45,079 nucleotides of DNA from a virus. Of this stretch, positions 8,247 to 15,956 are shown in pieces. The position numbers were made by a program, and so were the translations under genes. The stretch is from the IMG/VR virus record IMGVR_UViG_3300045930_000092, positions 1-45,079 of that record. The stretch is one strand, 5' to 3'. Position 1 is the stretch's first letter, and every line of letters starts with the position of its first letter. A model generated the notes under the pieces. That model ran no database searches. It was not told the DNA's origin and saw only the letters and a list, made by a program, of their open reading frames with translations.

Positions 8247-9539
8247 ATGGGAGTTCTGGACCGTTTGCAGCACGCCTGGAACGCGTTCACCTCGACCGAT
8301 CAGTGGTCGGACGCGGGCGCGTACGGGCAATACTGGTCGATAGGTGGCCGTCCGGATCGCAACCGATACAGCATCGGGAACGAACGTTCGATCATCTCCT
8401 CGATCTACACGCGGATGTCCATCGACTGCGCTGCGGTCGAGATCCGTCACGTGCGGACCGACGATCAGGACCGGTATCTGGAGGACATGGATTCGGGGCT
8501 CAACAACTGCCTGACCCTCGAGGCCAACGTCGACCAGGCGGCCGAGCATTTCCGTCGGGACATCGTCACCACTCTCTTCGACAGAGGAGTTGCTGCGATC
8601 GTTCCGGTGGATACGACGTTCTCACCGATCAGCACCGGCGGATACGACATCCTGACGATGCGGGTCGGCGAGATCGTGATGTGGTATCCACAGCACATCC
8701 GGGTTCTCCTCTACAACGAGAAGACCGGGTTGAGGGAAGAGATCACGCTTCCCAAGAAGTCTGTGGCCATCGTCGAGAATCCTCTGTATTCGGTGATGAA
8801 CGAGCCGAATTCGACTCTTCAGCGCCTGCAAAGGAAGCTCAACCTTCTCGATGGTGCCGATGAGCTGTCGGCATCGGGGAAGCTCGATCTCATCATCCAG
8901 CTTCCCTACGTGATCAAGTCGGAGTCCAGGAGGAAGCAGGCGGAACAGCGGCGCAAGGACATCGAGTGGCAGCTCAAGGGGAGCCAGTACGGCATCGCCT
9001 ACTCGGACGCCACCGAGAAGATCACGCAGCTGAACCGGCCAGCCGAGAACAACCTCCTGGCCCAGGTCGAGATGCTGACCAACCTGCTCTACGTCCAGCT
9101 GGGCATCACTCCAGAGGTGATGAACGGCACGGCCGACGAGAAGACCATGCTCAACTACATGGGCCGGACGGTGGAGCCGATCATCAACGCCATCGTCGAG
9201 TCGATGCGACGGAGATTCCTGACCAAGACGGCCAGGACTCAGAAGCAGAACATCATGTTCTTCGCCAATCGACTCAAGCTCATCCCGATCGGCGGCGAAG
9301 GCGGAATCGCGGACATCGCCGACAAGTTCACCCGCAACGAGATCGCGTCTTCGAACGAGATCCGGCAGATCATCGGCTGGAAGCCTTCGAAGGAGAAGAA
9401 GGCGGATCAGCTGGTCAACTCCAACATGCCGCAAGCTGATACGGGAGTTCCACCTCCCAATGGGAACGGAGTGGTGGACTCAACGGCGGAAGAGATCGAC
9501 GAGAAGCAGAAAGCTCTTCCCGTCTCAACCAACGGCTGA
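8247..9539 (+). CDS. Portal protein
   Basis: A 430-residue protein with the profile of HK97-type portals, the dodecameric ring through which DNA enters the head. Typical segments are ERSIISSIYTRMSIDCAAVE (residues 45-64), MWYPQHIRVLLYNEKTG, SGKLDLIIQLPYVIKSE, and the late QLGITPEVMNGTADEKTM with a stem helix after it. GAGGAGG precedes ATG 8247. It stands directly before the capsid gene as expected. Confidence 0.88.
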   Translation: MGVLDRLQHAWNAFTSTDQWSDAGAYGQYWSIGGRPDRNRYSIGNERSIISSIYTRMSIDCAAVEIRHVRTDDQDRYLEDMDSGLNNCLTLEANVDQAAEHFRRDIVTTLFDRGVAAIVPVDTTFSPISTGGYDILTMRVGEIVMWYPQHIRVLLYNEKTGLREEITLPKKSVAIVENPLYSVMNEPNSTLQRLQRKLNLLDGADELSASGKLDLIIQLPYVIKSESRRKQAEQRRKDIEWQLKGSQYGIAYSDATEKITQLNRPAENNLLAQVEMLTNLLYVQLGITPEVMNGTADEKTMLNYMGRTVEPIINAIVESMRRRFLTKTARTQKQNIMFFANRLKLIPIGGEGGIADIADKFTRNEIASSNEIRQIIGWKPSKEKKADQLVNSNMPQADTGVPPPNGNGVVDSTAEEIDEKQKALPVSTNG

Positions 9540-9574
9540 GAGCCGAAGATCCAAAGTCGAAAGGATAGGTCAAA

Positions 9575-11671
9575 ATGGGAGCAGAGTCCCACGTGGTCTT
9601 CGGTGACCTCTCGCCGGAGAACAGTCTGATGCACTCAGACGGAGGGACCGCCGTCATGGTCAAGCCGGACTTCAGCGGCTGGGCCTCGAAGGCGAACCTG
9701 AAGTGCTCGGACGGACGCACGATCCTTCCCGGTGCCTTCGAGCACCAGGACAAGCAGAAGGTGCCGCTGGTCTGGCAGCATGGGCACGACGAGCCGGGCA
9801 ACATCCTGGGTCACGCGATCCTCGAGAACCGGCCCGAGGGTGTCTACTGCTTCGGCTACTTCAACGACACCGACGACGCCAAGGCCGCGAAGGCGGCCGT
9901 CGAGCACAAGGACATCGACAGCCTGTCGATCTTCGCCAACCGGCTGGTCGAGAAGGCGAAGCAGGTCTCCCACGGCATCATCCGGGAGGTCTCGCTCGTC
10001 CTCGCTCGTGCCAACCCCGGCGCGATGATCGACAACATCGAGCTCCAGCACAGCGATGGCGAGCTCGTCACCATCGAGGACGAGGCCATCATCTTCACCG
10101 GCGAGAAGCTGCGGCACGGTGACGAGCTGGAGGAGCCCTCCGAGAACGGTGGCTCCGAGGACGGCACGACTGTCCAGGAGATCTACGACGCGTTCTCACC
10201 CGAGCAGAAGGAGGTCGTCCACTTCATGGTGGGGGCCGCGCTCGAGCACAGCGAGACCCCTGCGCTGCCGGAGAAGAACGGCAACGGCACGGCAACCCAC
10301 AGCGACAACGAGGAGGCCACCCGCACCATGTCACGGAACGTCTTCGAGGAGCAGAACCGCTCCAAGACGCCCGACCAGCACGTGCTGTCCCATGACGACA
10401 TGCGCAGCATCGCTGCGGACGCCGTGCAGATGGGCTCGCTCAAGCGGGCACTCGAGGCCCACGCGCTCGCGCACGGCATCGACAACCTCGAGGTCCTCTT
10501 CCCGGACGCCAAGGCGGTCTCCGAGCGCCCGGAGTTCGACTCGCGCCGGATGGAGTGGGTCAAGTCCGTCATCAACGGCACGCGCCACTCGCCGTTCAGC
10601 CGGATCAAGTCCCTGGTCGCGGACATCACGCAGGACGAGGCCCGCGCGCGCGGCTACATCAAGGGCCACTTCAAGAAGGAGGAGTGGTTCGGCCTCACGT
10701 CGCGGGTCACCACGCCCACCACGGTCTACAAGAAGCAGAAGCTGGACCGCGACGACATCATCGACATCGTCGACCTCGATGTCGTGGCCTGGATGAAGGC
10801 CGAGATGCGGATCATGCTCGACGAGGAGCTGGCCCGCGCGGTCCTGGTCGGTGACGGCCGTGACGTCGACGACGAGGACAAGATCCGCGACCCATCCGGC
10901 GCCACCGAGGGAGCGGGCATCCGCTCGATCCTCAACGATCACGACCTGTACGCCGCGAAGGTGTTCGTCAACATCGACGACGCCAACTCGAACCCCTCGG
11001 AGATCGTCGACGCGATCATCCTCAACATGGGGCTCTACAAGGGCTCGGGATCGCCGACGTTCTACACGACGCTTCCGATGGTCACGAAGCTGCTGCTGGC
11101 CAAGGACACCCTCGGTCGGCGGCTGTATCGGAACGTCTCCGAGCTGGCCTCGGAGCTGCAGGTCTCGTCGATCCAGACGGTCGAGGTGCTCGAGGGCTAT
11201 CCCGATCTGGTCGGGATCATCGTCAACCTGACCGACTACACGCTCGGCGCCGACAAGGGCGGAGACGTCGCGATGTTCGACGACTTCGACATCGACTACA
11301 ACCAGTACAAGTACCTGCTGGAGACTCGCCTGTCCGGAGCGCTGACCAAGATCCGGTCGGCGATCGTGGTCGGCAAGGTCGGCGCCAGCGACACGGTCCG
11401 GGTCCCGACGGAGCCGACGTACGACCCATCGACCGGCGAGGTGGACGTGCCCAGCATGACCGGCGTCTCGTACCGCCGCGAGGACGACGGCAGCGTCGTC
11501 TCGGGCACGACGATCACGCTCGACGACGGCGAGTCCGTCACGATCGTCGCGGTCCCGACCGCGGGCAACTACTTCGCCTCCTCGGCGAACACCCGCTGGT
11601 CGTACATCAAGCGCGGTGGCCCGACCGGCCGGGACGCGTGGAACCCGGACGCGGGCGGAACCGCGCCGTAG
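9575..11671 (+). CDS. Prohead protease-major capsid protein fusion
   Basis: One 698-residue reading frame holds three units. Residues ~20-160 match the HK97 (U35/S78) prohead protease: GWASKANLKCSDGRTILPG, catalytic His69 in LVWQHGHDEP and Ser140 in REVSLVLAR. Residues ~165-290 are charged and helical, like a scaffolding delta domain. From ~290 to 600 the protein has HK97-fold major capsid features: VTTPTTVYKKQKLDRDDIID, later MRIMLDEELARAVLVGDGR and ADKGGDVAMFDDFDIDYNQY. A ~90-residue Ig-like C-terminal domain follows (SYRREDDGSVVSGTTITLDD). Third positions are almost all G or C, as expected for a highly expressed gene. Self-cleavage probably frees the capsid subunit. Confidence 0.88.
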   Translation: MGAESHVVFGDLSPENSLMHSDGGTAVMVKPDFSGWASKANLKCSDGRTILPGAFEHQDKQKVPLVWQHGHDEPGNILGHAILENRPEGVYCFGYFNDTDDAKAAKAAVEHKDIDSLSIFANRLVEKAKQVSHGIIREVSLVLARANPGAMIDNIELQHSDGELVTIEDEAIIFTGEKLRHGDELEEPSENGGSEDGTTVQEIYDAFSPEQKEVVHFMVGAALEHSETPALPEKNGNGTATHSDNEEATRTMSRNVFEEQNRSKTPDQHVLSHDDMRSIAADAVQMGSLKRALEAHALAHGIDNLEVLFPDAKAVSERPEFDSRRMEWVKSVINGTRHSPFSRIKSLVADITQDEARARGYIKGHFKKEEWFGLTSRVTTPTTVYKKQKLDRDDIIDIVDLDVVAWMKAEMRIMLDEELARAVLVGDGRDVDDEDKIRDPSGATEGAGIRSILNDHDLYAAKVFVNIDDANSNPSEIVDAIILNMGLYKGSGSPTFYTTLPMVTKLLLAKDTLGRRLYRNVSELASELQVSSIQTVEVLEGYPDLVGIIVNLTDYTLGADKGGDVAMFDDFDIDYNQYKYLLETRLSGALTKIRSAIVVGKVGASDTVRVPTEPTYDPSTGEVDVPSMTGVSYRREDDGSVVSGTTITLDDGESVTIVAVPTAGNYFASSANTRWSYIKRGGPTGRDAWNPDAGGTAP

Positions 11672-11674
11672 GCC

Positions 11675-11995
11675 ATGCGCTTCCACGGTAATGTCGGGTT
11701 CGGCGAGACCGTGGAAACCTCGCCGGGTGTGTGGGAAGACGTCATCGTTGTTCACGAATTCTTCGGTGACGTGACACGTGCTGCACGGAAGTTGGCTGAG
11801 GGAGAGGACCTGAACCAGGATCTCTCTCTCACCAACACCATCAACATCGTGGCGAATGCTTACGCTGCTGAGCATTTCTTCGAGGTCCGATACGTGGAGT
11901 GGCAAGGGGTTCGCTGGACCGTCACTGATGTGGAGATCCAGCGTCCCCGGCTGCTCCTTCGTCTGGGGGAGGTGTACAATGGACCGACGGCTTGA
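11675..11995 (+). CDS. Head closure / head-tail joining protein
   Basis: A 106-residue beta-rich protein starting three bases after the capsid stop. Segments such as VHEFFGDVTRAARKL and VRYVEWQGVRWTVTDVEIQR fit the small barrel proteins that close the head below the connector. Position directly after the capsid gene and before a tail-terminator-like gene supports this. No residue-level signature can be named. Confidence 0.62.
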   Translation: MRFHGNVGFGETVETSPGVWEDVIVVHEFFGDVTRAARKLAEGEDLNQDLSLTNTINIVANAYAAEHFFEVRYVEWQGVRWTVTDVEIQRPRLLLRLGEVYNGPTA

Positions 11996-12278
11996 GCTGC
12001 AGTCGATTTTCGAGCTCATCGTCACCAACGTGTACTTCCAGCCGCCGCAGAACTTCCAACTCATCTATCCGTGCATCATCTATGAACGGGATGGAGGTGA
12101 AGCGAAGCACGCAGACAACGTCTCGTACCGTCGCACCAAGCGGTACCAGGTAACGGTCATCGACCGTAATCCCGACAGCGAACTGCCAGACAGGGTGGAA
12201 GAGCTGCCTCTGTGCAGATTCGACCGATTCTTCACGGCAGACAGCCTCAACCATCACGTGTTCAACCTCTTCTTCTGA
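11979..12278 (+). CDS. Tail terminator-like / tail completion protein
   Basis: This 99-residue protein (ATG 11979, overlapping the upstream gene by 17 bases) has an N-terminal helix (LQSIFELIVTNVYFQPP), a short strand (IYPCIIYERDGG) and KRYQVTVIDRNPDSELPDRV, the pattern of proteins that cap the tail tube and join it to the head. The next gene is the tail tube protein. The function is assigned from pattern and position. Confidence 0.62.
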   Translation: MDRRLELQSIFELIVTNVYFQPPQNFQLIYPCIIYERDGGEAKHADNVSYRRTKRYQVTVIDRNPDSELPDRVEELPLCRFDRFFTADSLNHHVFNLFF

Positions 12279-12291
12279 AAGGATCAAGCGC

Positions 12292-12945
12292 ATGGCACCA
12301 CTGACCTGGGATCAGGTCGGAGAGCGGCTGTACGAGACCGGCGTCGACCACGGCGTGCTCTACATCCCCGACGAGACCGGTGTCTACGACTCCGGCTTCG
12401 CCTGGAATGGTCTCACCACCGTCACCGAGTCCCCGTCTGGCGCCGAGGCCAACGCCCAGTACGCGGACAACATCAAGTACCTCAACCTGCTGTCGGCCGA
12501 GGACTTCGGCGGCACGATCGAGGCCCTCACCTACCCGGACGAGTTCGGCCAGTGCGACGGCACGGCCGAGGTCAAGCCGGGTGTCCAGATCGGCCAGCAG
12601 GGCCGGAAGTCGTTCGGCCTGTCGTACCGGACCCGGCTGGGCAACGACGTCGAGGGCGTGGACCACGGCTACAAGCTCCACCTCCTCTACGGGCTGCTGG
12701 CAGCCCCGTCCGAGAAGGCCTACGCCACGATCAATGACTCGCCGGAGGCGATCACGTTCTCGTGGGAGGTCTCCTCGACGCCGGTGCCGGTGACCGGGTA
12801 CAGGCCGACGGCGCTCCTGATCGTCGACTCGACCACGGTCGACGCCGCGGCGCTCTCGGATCTCGAGGACCTGCTCTACGGCGGGGCCTCCACCGAGGCC
12901 AGCTTGCCGACCCCGGACGAGGTCATCGCGCTGGTCGGCCCGTAG
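12292..12945 (+). CDS. Major tail (tube) protein, copy 1
   Basis: This 217-residue product is the probable main tube subunit of the tail. It begins LTWDQVGERLYETGVDHGVL and carries AWNGLTTVTESP, YRTRLGNDVEGVDHGYKLH and a conserved end with SSTPVPVTGYRPTA. Third positions are nearly all G or C, like the capsid gene and unlike copy 2 at 13519, which argues that this copy is the abundant one. AAAGGA precedes ATG 12292. Confidence 0.85.
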   Translation: MAPLTWDQVGERLYETGVDHGVLYIPDETGVYDSGFAWNGLTTVTESPSGAEANAQYADNIKYLNLLSAEDFGGTIEALTYPDEFGQCDGTAEVKPGVQIGQQGRKSFGLSYRTRLGNDVEGVDHGYKLHLLYGLLAAPSEKAYATINDSPEAITFSWEVSSTPVPVTGYRPTALLIVDSTTVDAAALSDLEDLLYGGASTEASLPTPDEVIALVGP

Positions 12946-12964
12946 TCAGCTGAAAGGACAGGGA

Positions 12965-13507
12965 ATGCTCACTATAACGATTGGAGGGACCGAGTCGTTC
13001 GACGAAGGCACTCAGACCTTTGTCATCACCGGCGGCCGGAAAGTCCATCTTGAGCATTCCCTGCTCAGCCTGTCAAAATGGGAGTCAAAACACGAGAAGC
13101 CCTTTCTTGGCAAGGATGCGAAGACATCGGAAGAGATCATCTCCTACGTGGAGTGCATGCTCTTGGACGATGAAACTCCGGAGGACATTCTCCACAGACT
13201 CTCTGAAGAGAACTTCAAGCAGATCAACGAGTACATCGACGCCAAGATGACTGCCACCTGGTTCAGCGAGCAGCCGGGTGAGCCGAAGTCCACTCAAGTC
13301 ATCACGGCCGAGCTCGTCTACTACTGGATGACAGGATACAACATCCCCTGGGAAGCCCAGACCTGGCATCTCAACCGGCTGTTCACCCTCATCCGGATCT
13401 TCAGCATCAAATCGGAGAAGCCGAAGAAGATGAGCAAGGCCGAGATTGCTCGCAGGAACCGTGAACTCAATGCCCAGAGGAAGCGTCAGCTGGGCACGAC
13501 AGGCTGA
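12965..13507 (+). CDS. Tail assembly chaperone
   Basis: A 180-residue protein between the two tube genes. LEHSLLSLSKWESKHEKPFL near residue 30 and later INEYIDAKMTATWF are hallmarks of the tail assembly chaperones that keep the tape measure soluble. A basic C-terminal helix (KAEIARRNRELNAQRKR) follows. The usual programmed frameshift into a second chaperone frame is not evident, because the next gene starts 12 bases after the stop in its own right. Confidence 0.72.
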   Translation: MLTITIGGTESFDEGTQTFVITGGRKVHLEHSLLSLSKWESKHEKPFLGKDAKTSEEIISYVECMLLDDETPEDILHRLSEENFKQINEYIDAKMTATWFSEQPGEPKSTQVITAELVYYWMTGYNIPWEAQTWHLNRLFTLIRIFSIKSEKPKKMSKAEIARRNRELNAQRKRQLGTTG

Positions 13508-13518
13508 AAGGAGGCCGC

Positions 13519-14157
13519 ATGACCGCCCTGGTTTGGGACCAGGTGGGCGAACGTCGTTTCGAGACCGGAATCGATCGCGGCGTCCTGTATCTCCCCGATG
13601 TCGCCGTCCCCTGGAACGGTCTGGTCTCGATCGATGAGACCCTCAGCCGGGAGGTCAAGCCGTACTACATCGATGGGATCAAGTTCCTCGACCACCACGT
13701 CCCGGGGTCATACGCTGCGAAGCTGTCGGCGTTCACATACCCCGACGAGCTCGACTCCCTGATCGGAATCCTGGAATTTGCTCCGGGGGTCTTTGTCCAC
13801 GATCAAGGGCAACCCAAGCTGTTCAACCTCTCGTATCGGACGAGAGTGGGGAACGATGTCGAAGGTGTTGACCACGCCTACAAGATCCACATCGTCTACA
13901 ACATCCTGGCCATCCCCAACGACACGTCCATGGGGACCATCTCCGACTCTCCAGAAGCACAGTCTTTCCAGTGGTCGCTCTTCGGGACGCCCTCACACAT
14001 GTTCGGGATCAGGCCCACCAGTCACATCTCGCTGGAATCCCGAACCATCGATCCGGCTCTGCTGACCTCCATCGAGGAGCTCCTCTACGGCTCAGAGGAT
14101 GCTGACCCCAACCTCCCCGGGTTGGTCGATCTCCTCGCTCTGGTTGAGTCAGCATGA
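13519..14157 (+). CDS. Major tail protein paralogue, copy 2
   Basis: A second 212-residue tube-type protein, clearly related to the one at 12292: LVWDQVGERRFETGIDRGVL at the start, LSYRTRVGNDVEGVDHAYK in the middle, and an equivalent C-terminal ELLYG segment. Its codon use is ordinary, with mixed third positions, so it is probably made in smaller amounts. It may form a special tube segment, such as the tip or collar, or support the adhesin gene that overlaps its stop. AAAGGAGG precedes ATG 13519. Confidence 0.8.
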   Translation: MTALVWDQVGERRFETGIDRGVLYLPDVAVPWNGLVSIDETLSREVKPYYIDGIKFLDHHVPGSYAAKLSAFTYPDELDSLIGILEFAPGVFVHDQGQPKLFNLSYRTRVGNDVEGVDHAYKIHIVYNILAIPNDTSMGTISDSPEAQSFQWSLFGTPSHMFGIRPTSHISLESRTIDPALLTSIEELLYGSEDADPNLPGLVDLLALVESA

Positions 14158-15560
14158 GCCGTATCGAACTTGCCGGTCTCGGGACGCCGATCCCCACGGT
14201 CGCGCTCCCGGACCCGAACGTCGACACGAACTTCCCCAACGTCGCTCTCCTGTTGGAGGACGGTGTGCCCTTCGACAAGACCGACTGGGAGGCCGTCGGG
14301 TACACCAACTACGAAGTCTGGGTCGTGGGTGCCGCCGGTGGCGTCGGCGGCAGGACCGCTGCCATCGAGTGGGTCGGAGCGAACGAAGTCGACACTCCGG
14401 AGTCAGTGACCAGATTCGATGTTCATATTCCGGATGCCGTCTGGAACGCCTGGGTGGCTCTCCAATGGCAGATGACATATTCGGGTCCAGGGACGGGCAA
14501 CGTGTATGTCGAAGGCCGGTACGTCCCCTACGGCCAATGGAACAGCCAGGTCTGGCAGCCACTGGTCCCTCCTCGCTGGATGCTCTACAACGGCGAGTAC
14601 CAGAACTACATCAATCCGACCCACAACGGCTATCAGAACGTCTGGGGGGCTTCGAGGCTGTATGAGACCTCGATCGTCGCGGAAGAGCCATCTGGTGTAG
14701 GCATCTCCGGGAATCGCTTCGGCGGTGGAGGTGGAGGTGGCGGAGTGATCGTGGCCTCCGGGCTTCTCGAAGAACTCGACGTTCTTACGGCCGTCTCGGT
14801 CGGAAGGATGGGATTGAACGGTCCTGCCGGGCAATCGGTGAACGGCAGTCCTGCCTATGTTCCTCAGCCTCCAAATTGGAACATGCGCACCAACTACATG
14901 ATGGGCATGTTCATGGACAATCACTACTGGAGTGCTCCGGCGGATCTGGCCAAAGTGGCCACGGTCAACGACTGGGCGGAGACATGGCCCCTTCCCCACA
15001 CCGTCATTCCGCCTCCGGGATTCGGTGAGGATGGAGGTGCCTCCTCGTTCGGAGACGCCGTGGCGTCCGGAGGAAAGGGCGGTTTTCCAGCCATAAAGTG
15101 GACCGGATCTCCTCTGGTTCGCAGTTTCGATCAGCGTGGGGGAGACGGTGGCGTCGGAGGAACCGACGTGGCCGGTGGTGGCGGTCTGGGGAGCATCGCC
15201 CAGGGCGCTTCCGGCAAGGACGGAACTTGGGACGGTGTCATCGGTGGTGGAGGGGGTGGCGGCTTCGGAGGCTACTACGACCAGGGCAGTGGTCTGCCCA
15301 TGGGCGGAGGAAGCATCATCCAAGTAGCCTCCAACGGTGGTCAGGGCTCATATTCCTACGCCGACACGTCGGTCTACGGAATCCGCCAGTATCGCCAGCC
15401 CTTCACCGGTGAGCCGGGATCGCCGAACCTCAACCCGGCCATCATCCCCGGCGGTGGTGGAGGAGTGAAGATCAACGAGGGGGCGCAACTCGCAGGATCC
15501 AAGGCGGTCGGATATTCGCCCGACGGATGTGTCCTGATCCGCATCTACAAGGTCGACTGA
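14154..15560 (+). CDS. Glycine-rich tail adhesin-like protein
   Basis: A 468-residue protein. The first ~180 residues are ordinary beta-rich sequence (YTNYEVWVVGAAGGVGGRT early). From ~185 on there are several polyglycine blocks (FGGGGGGGGVIVASG, then GGGGLGSIAQGASG, GGGGGGGFGG, IPGGGGGVKINEG), the make-up of polyglycine-type adhesin tips known from some phage receptor-binding proteins. It ends in a short beta segment with DGCVLIRIYKVD. Location between the second tube gene and tape measure suggests a tail-side host-contact protein. Function is inferred. Confidence 0.62.
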   Translation: MSRIELAGLGTPIPTVALPDPNVDTNFPNVALLLEDGVPFDKTDWEAVGYTNYEVWVVGAAGGVGGRTAAIEWVGANEVDTPESVTRFDVHIPDAVWNAWVALQWQMTYSGPGTGNVYVEGRYVPYGQWNSQVWQPLVPPRWMLYNGEYQNYINPTHNGYQNVWGASRLYETSIVAEEPSGVGISGNRFGGGGGGGGVIVASGLLEELDVLTAVSVGRMGLNGPAGQSVNGSPAYVPQPPNWNMRTNYMMGMFMDNHYWSAPADLAKVATVNDWAETWPLPHTVIPPPGFGEDGGASSFGDAVASGGKGGFPAIKWTGSPLVRSFDQRGGDGGVGGTDVAGGGGLGSIAQGASGKDGTWDGVIGGGGGGGFGGYYDQGSGLPMGGGSIIQVASNGGQGSYSYADTSVYGIRQYRQPFTGEPGSPNLNPAIIPGGGGGVKINEGAQLAGSKAVGYSPDGCVLIRIYKVD

Positions 15561-15572
15561 GAGGAAGGAGCC

Positions 15573-15956
15573 TTGGGAATCATCGTGACATCTCGAGGCT
15601 CCTTCAAGCAGACCGAGGACTTCCTCAAGCGGATGAAGTCGAGGTCATATTTGAAGGGCCTGGAGAGATACGGGTCGATCGGAGTGTCGGCTCTGGCATC
15701 GGCCACGCCATTCGACACCGGCAAGACGTCGGAAAGCTGGTATTTCGAGACCGTCGAGCGTCCTGGGTACTACGCCATCCACTGGCTCAACTCGAACGTC
15801 GAGGAGCCAGGCACCATCCCTATCGCCGCGATAATCCAGTACGGGCACGGCACCCGTAACGGCGCCTACATCCAGGGACGGGACTACATCAATCCTGAGA
15901 TGCGGCCCGTATTCGATCAGATCATCACCGAAATGTGGAGGGAGGTGACCAGGTAG
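15573..15956 (+). CDS. HK97 gp10-like tail completion protein
   Basis: A 127-residue protein starting at TTG 15573 after GGAAGGAG. The core ATPFDTGKTSESWYFE near residue 45 and the C-terminal PEMRPVFDQIITEMW match the HK97 gp10-like family of tail completion proteins. The usual place of this family is between capsid and tube genes; here it follows the adhesin and directly precedes the tape measure, with its stop overlapping the next start by one base. Confidence 0.75.
   Translation: MGIIVTSRGSFKQTEDFLKRMKSRSYLKGLERYGSIGVSALASATPFDTGKTSESWYFETVERPGYYAIHWLNSNVEEPGTIPIAAIIQYGHGTRNGAYIQGRDYINPEMRPVFDQIITEMWREVTR

Noticed and set aside
10331-12064. 577-codon minus-strand frame opposite the capsid gene
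   Set aside because: It mirrors the extreme third-position GC of the capsid gene; the sequence is Val/Asp/Arg-rich without domains.
12965-13520. Programmed frameshift in the tail chaperone
   Set aside because: The following gene has its own AAAGGAGG and ATG, and no slippery heptamer with an open overlapping frame was seen.
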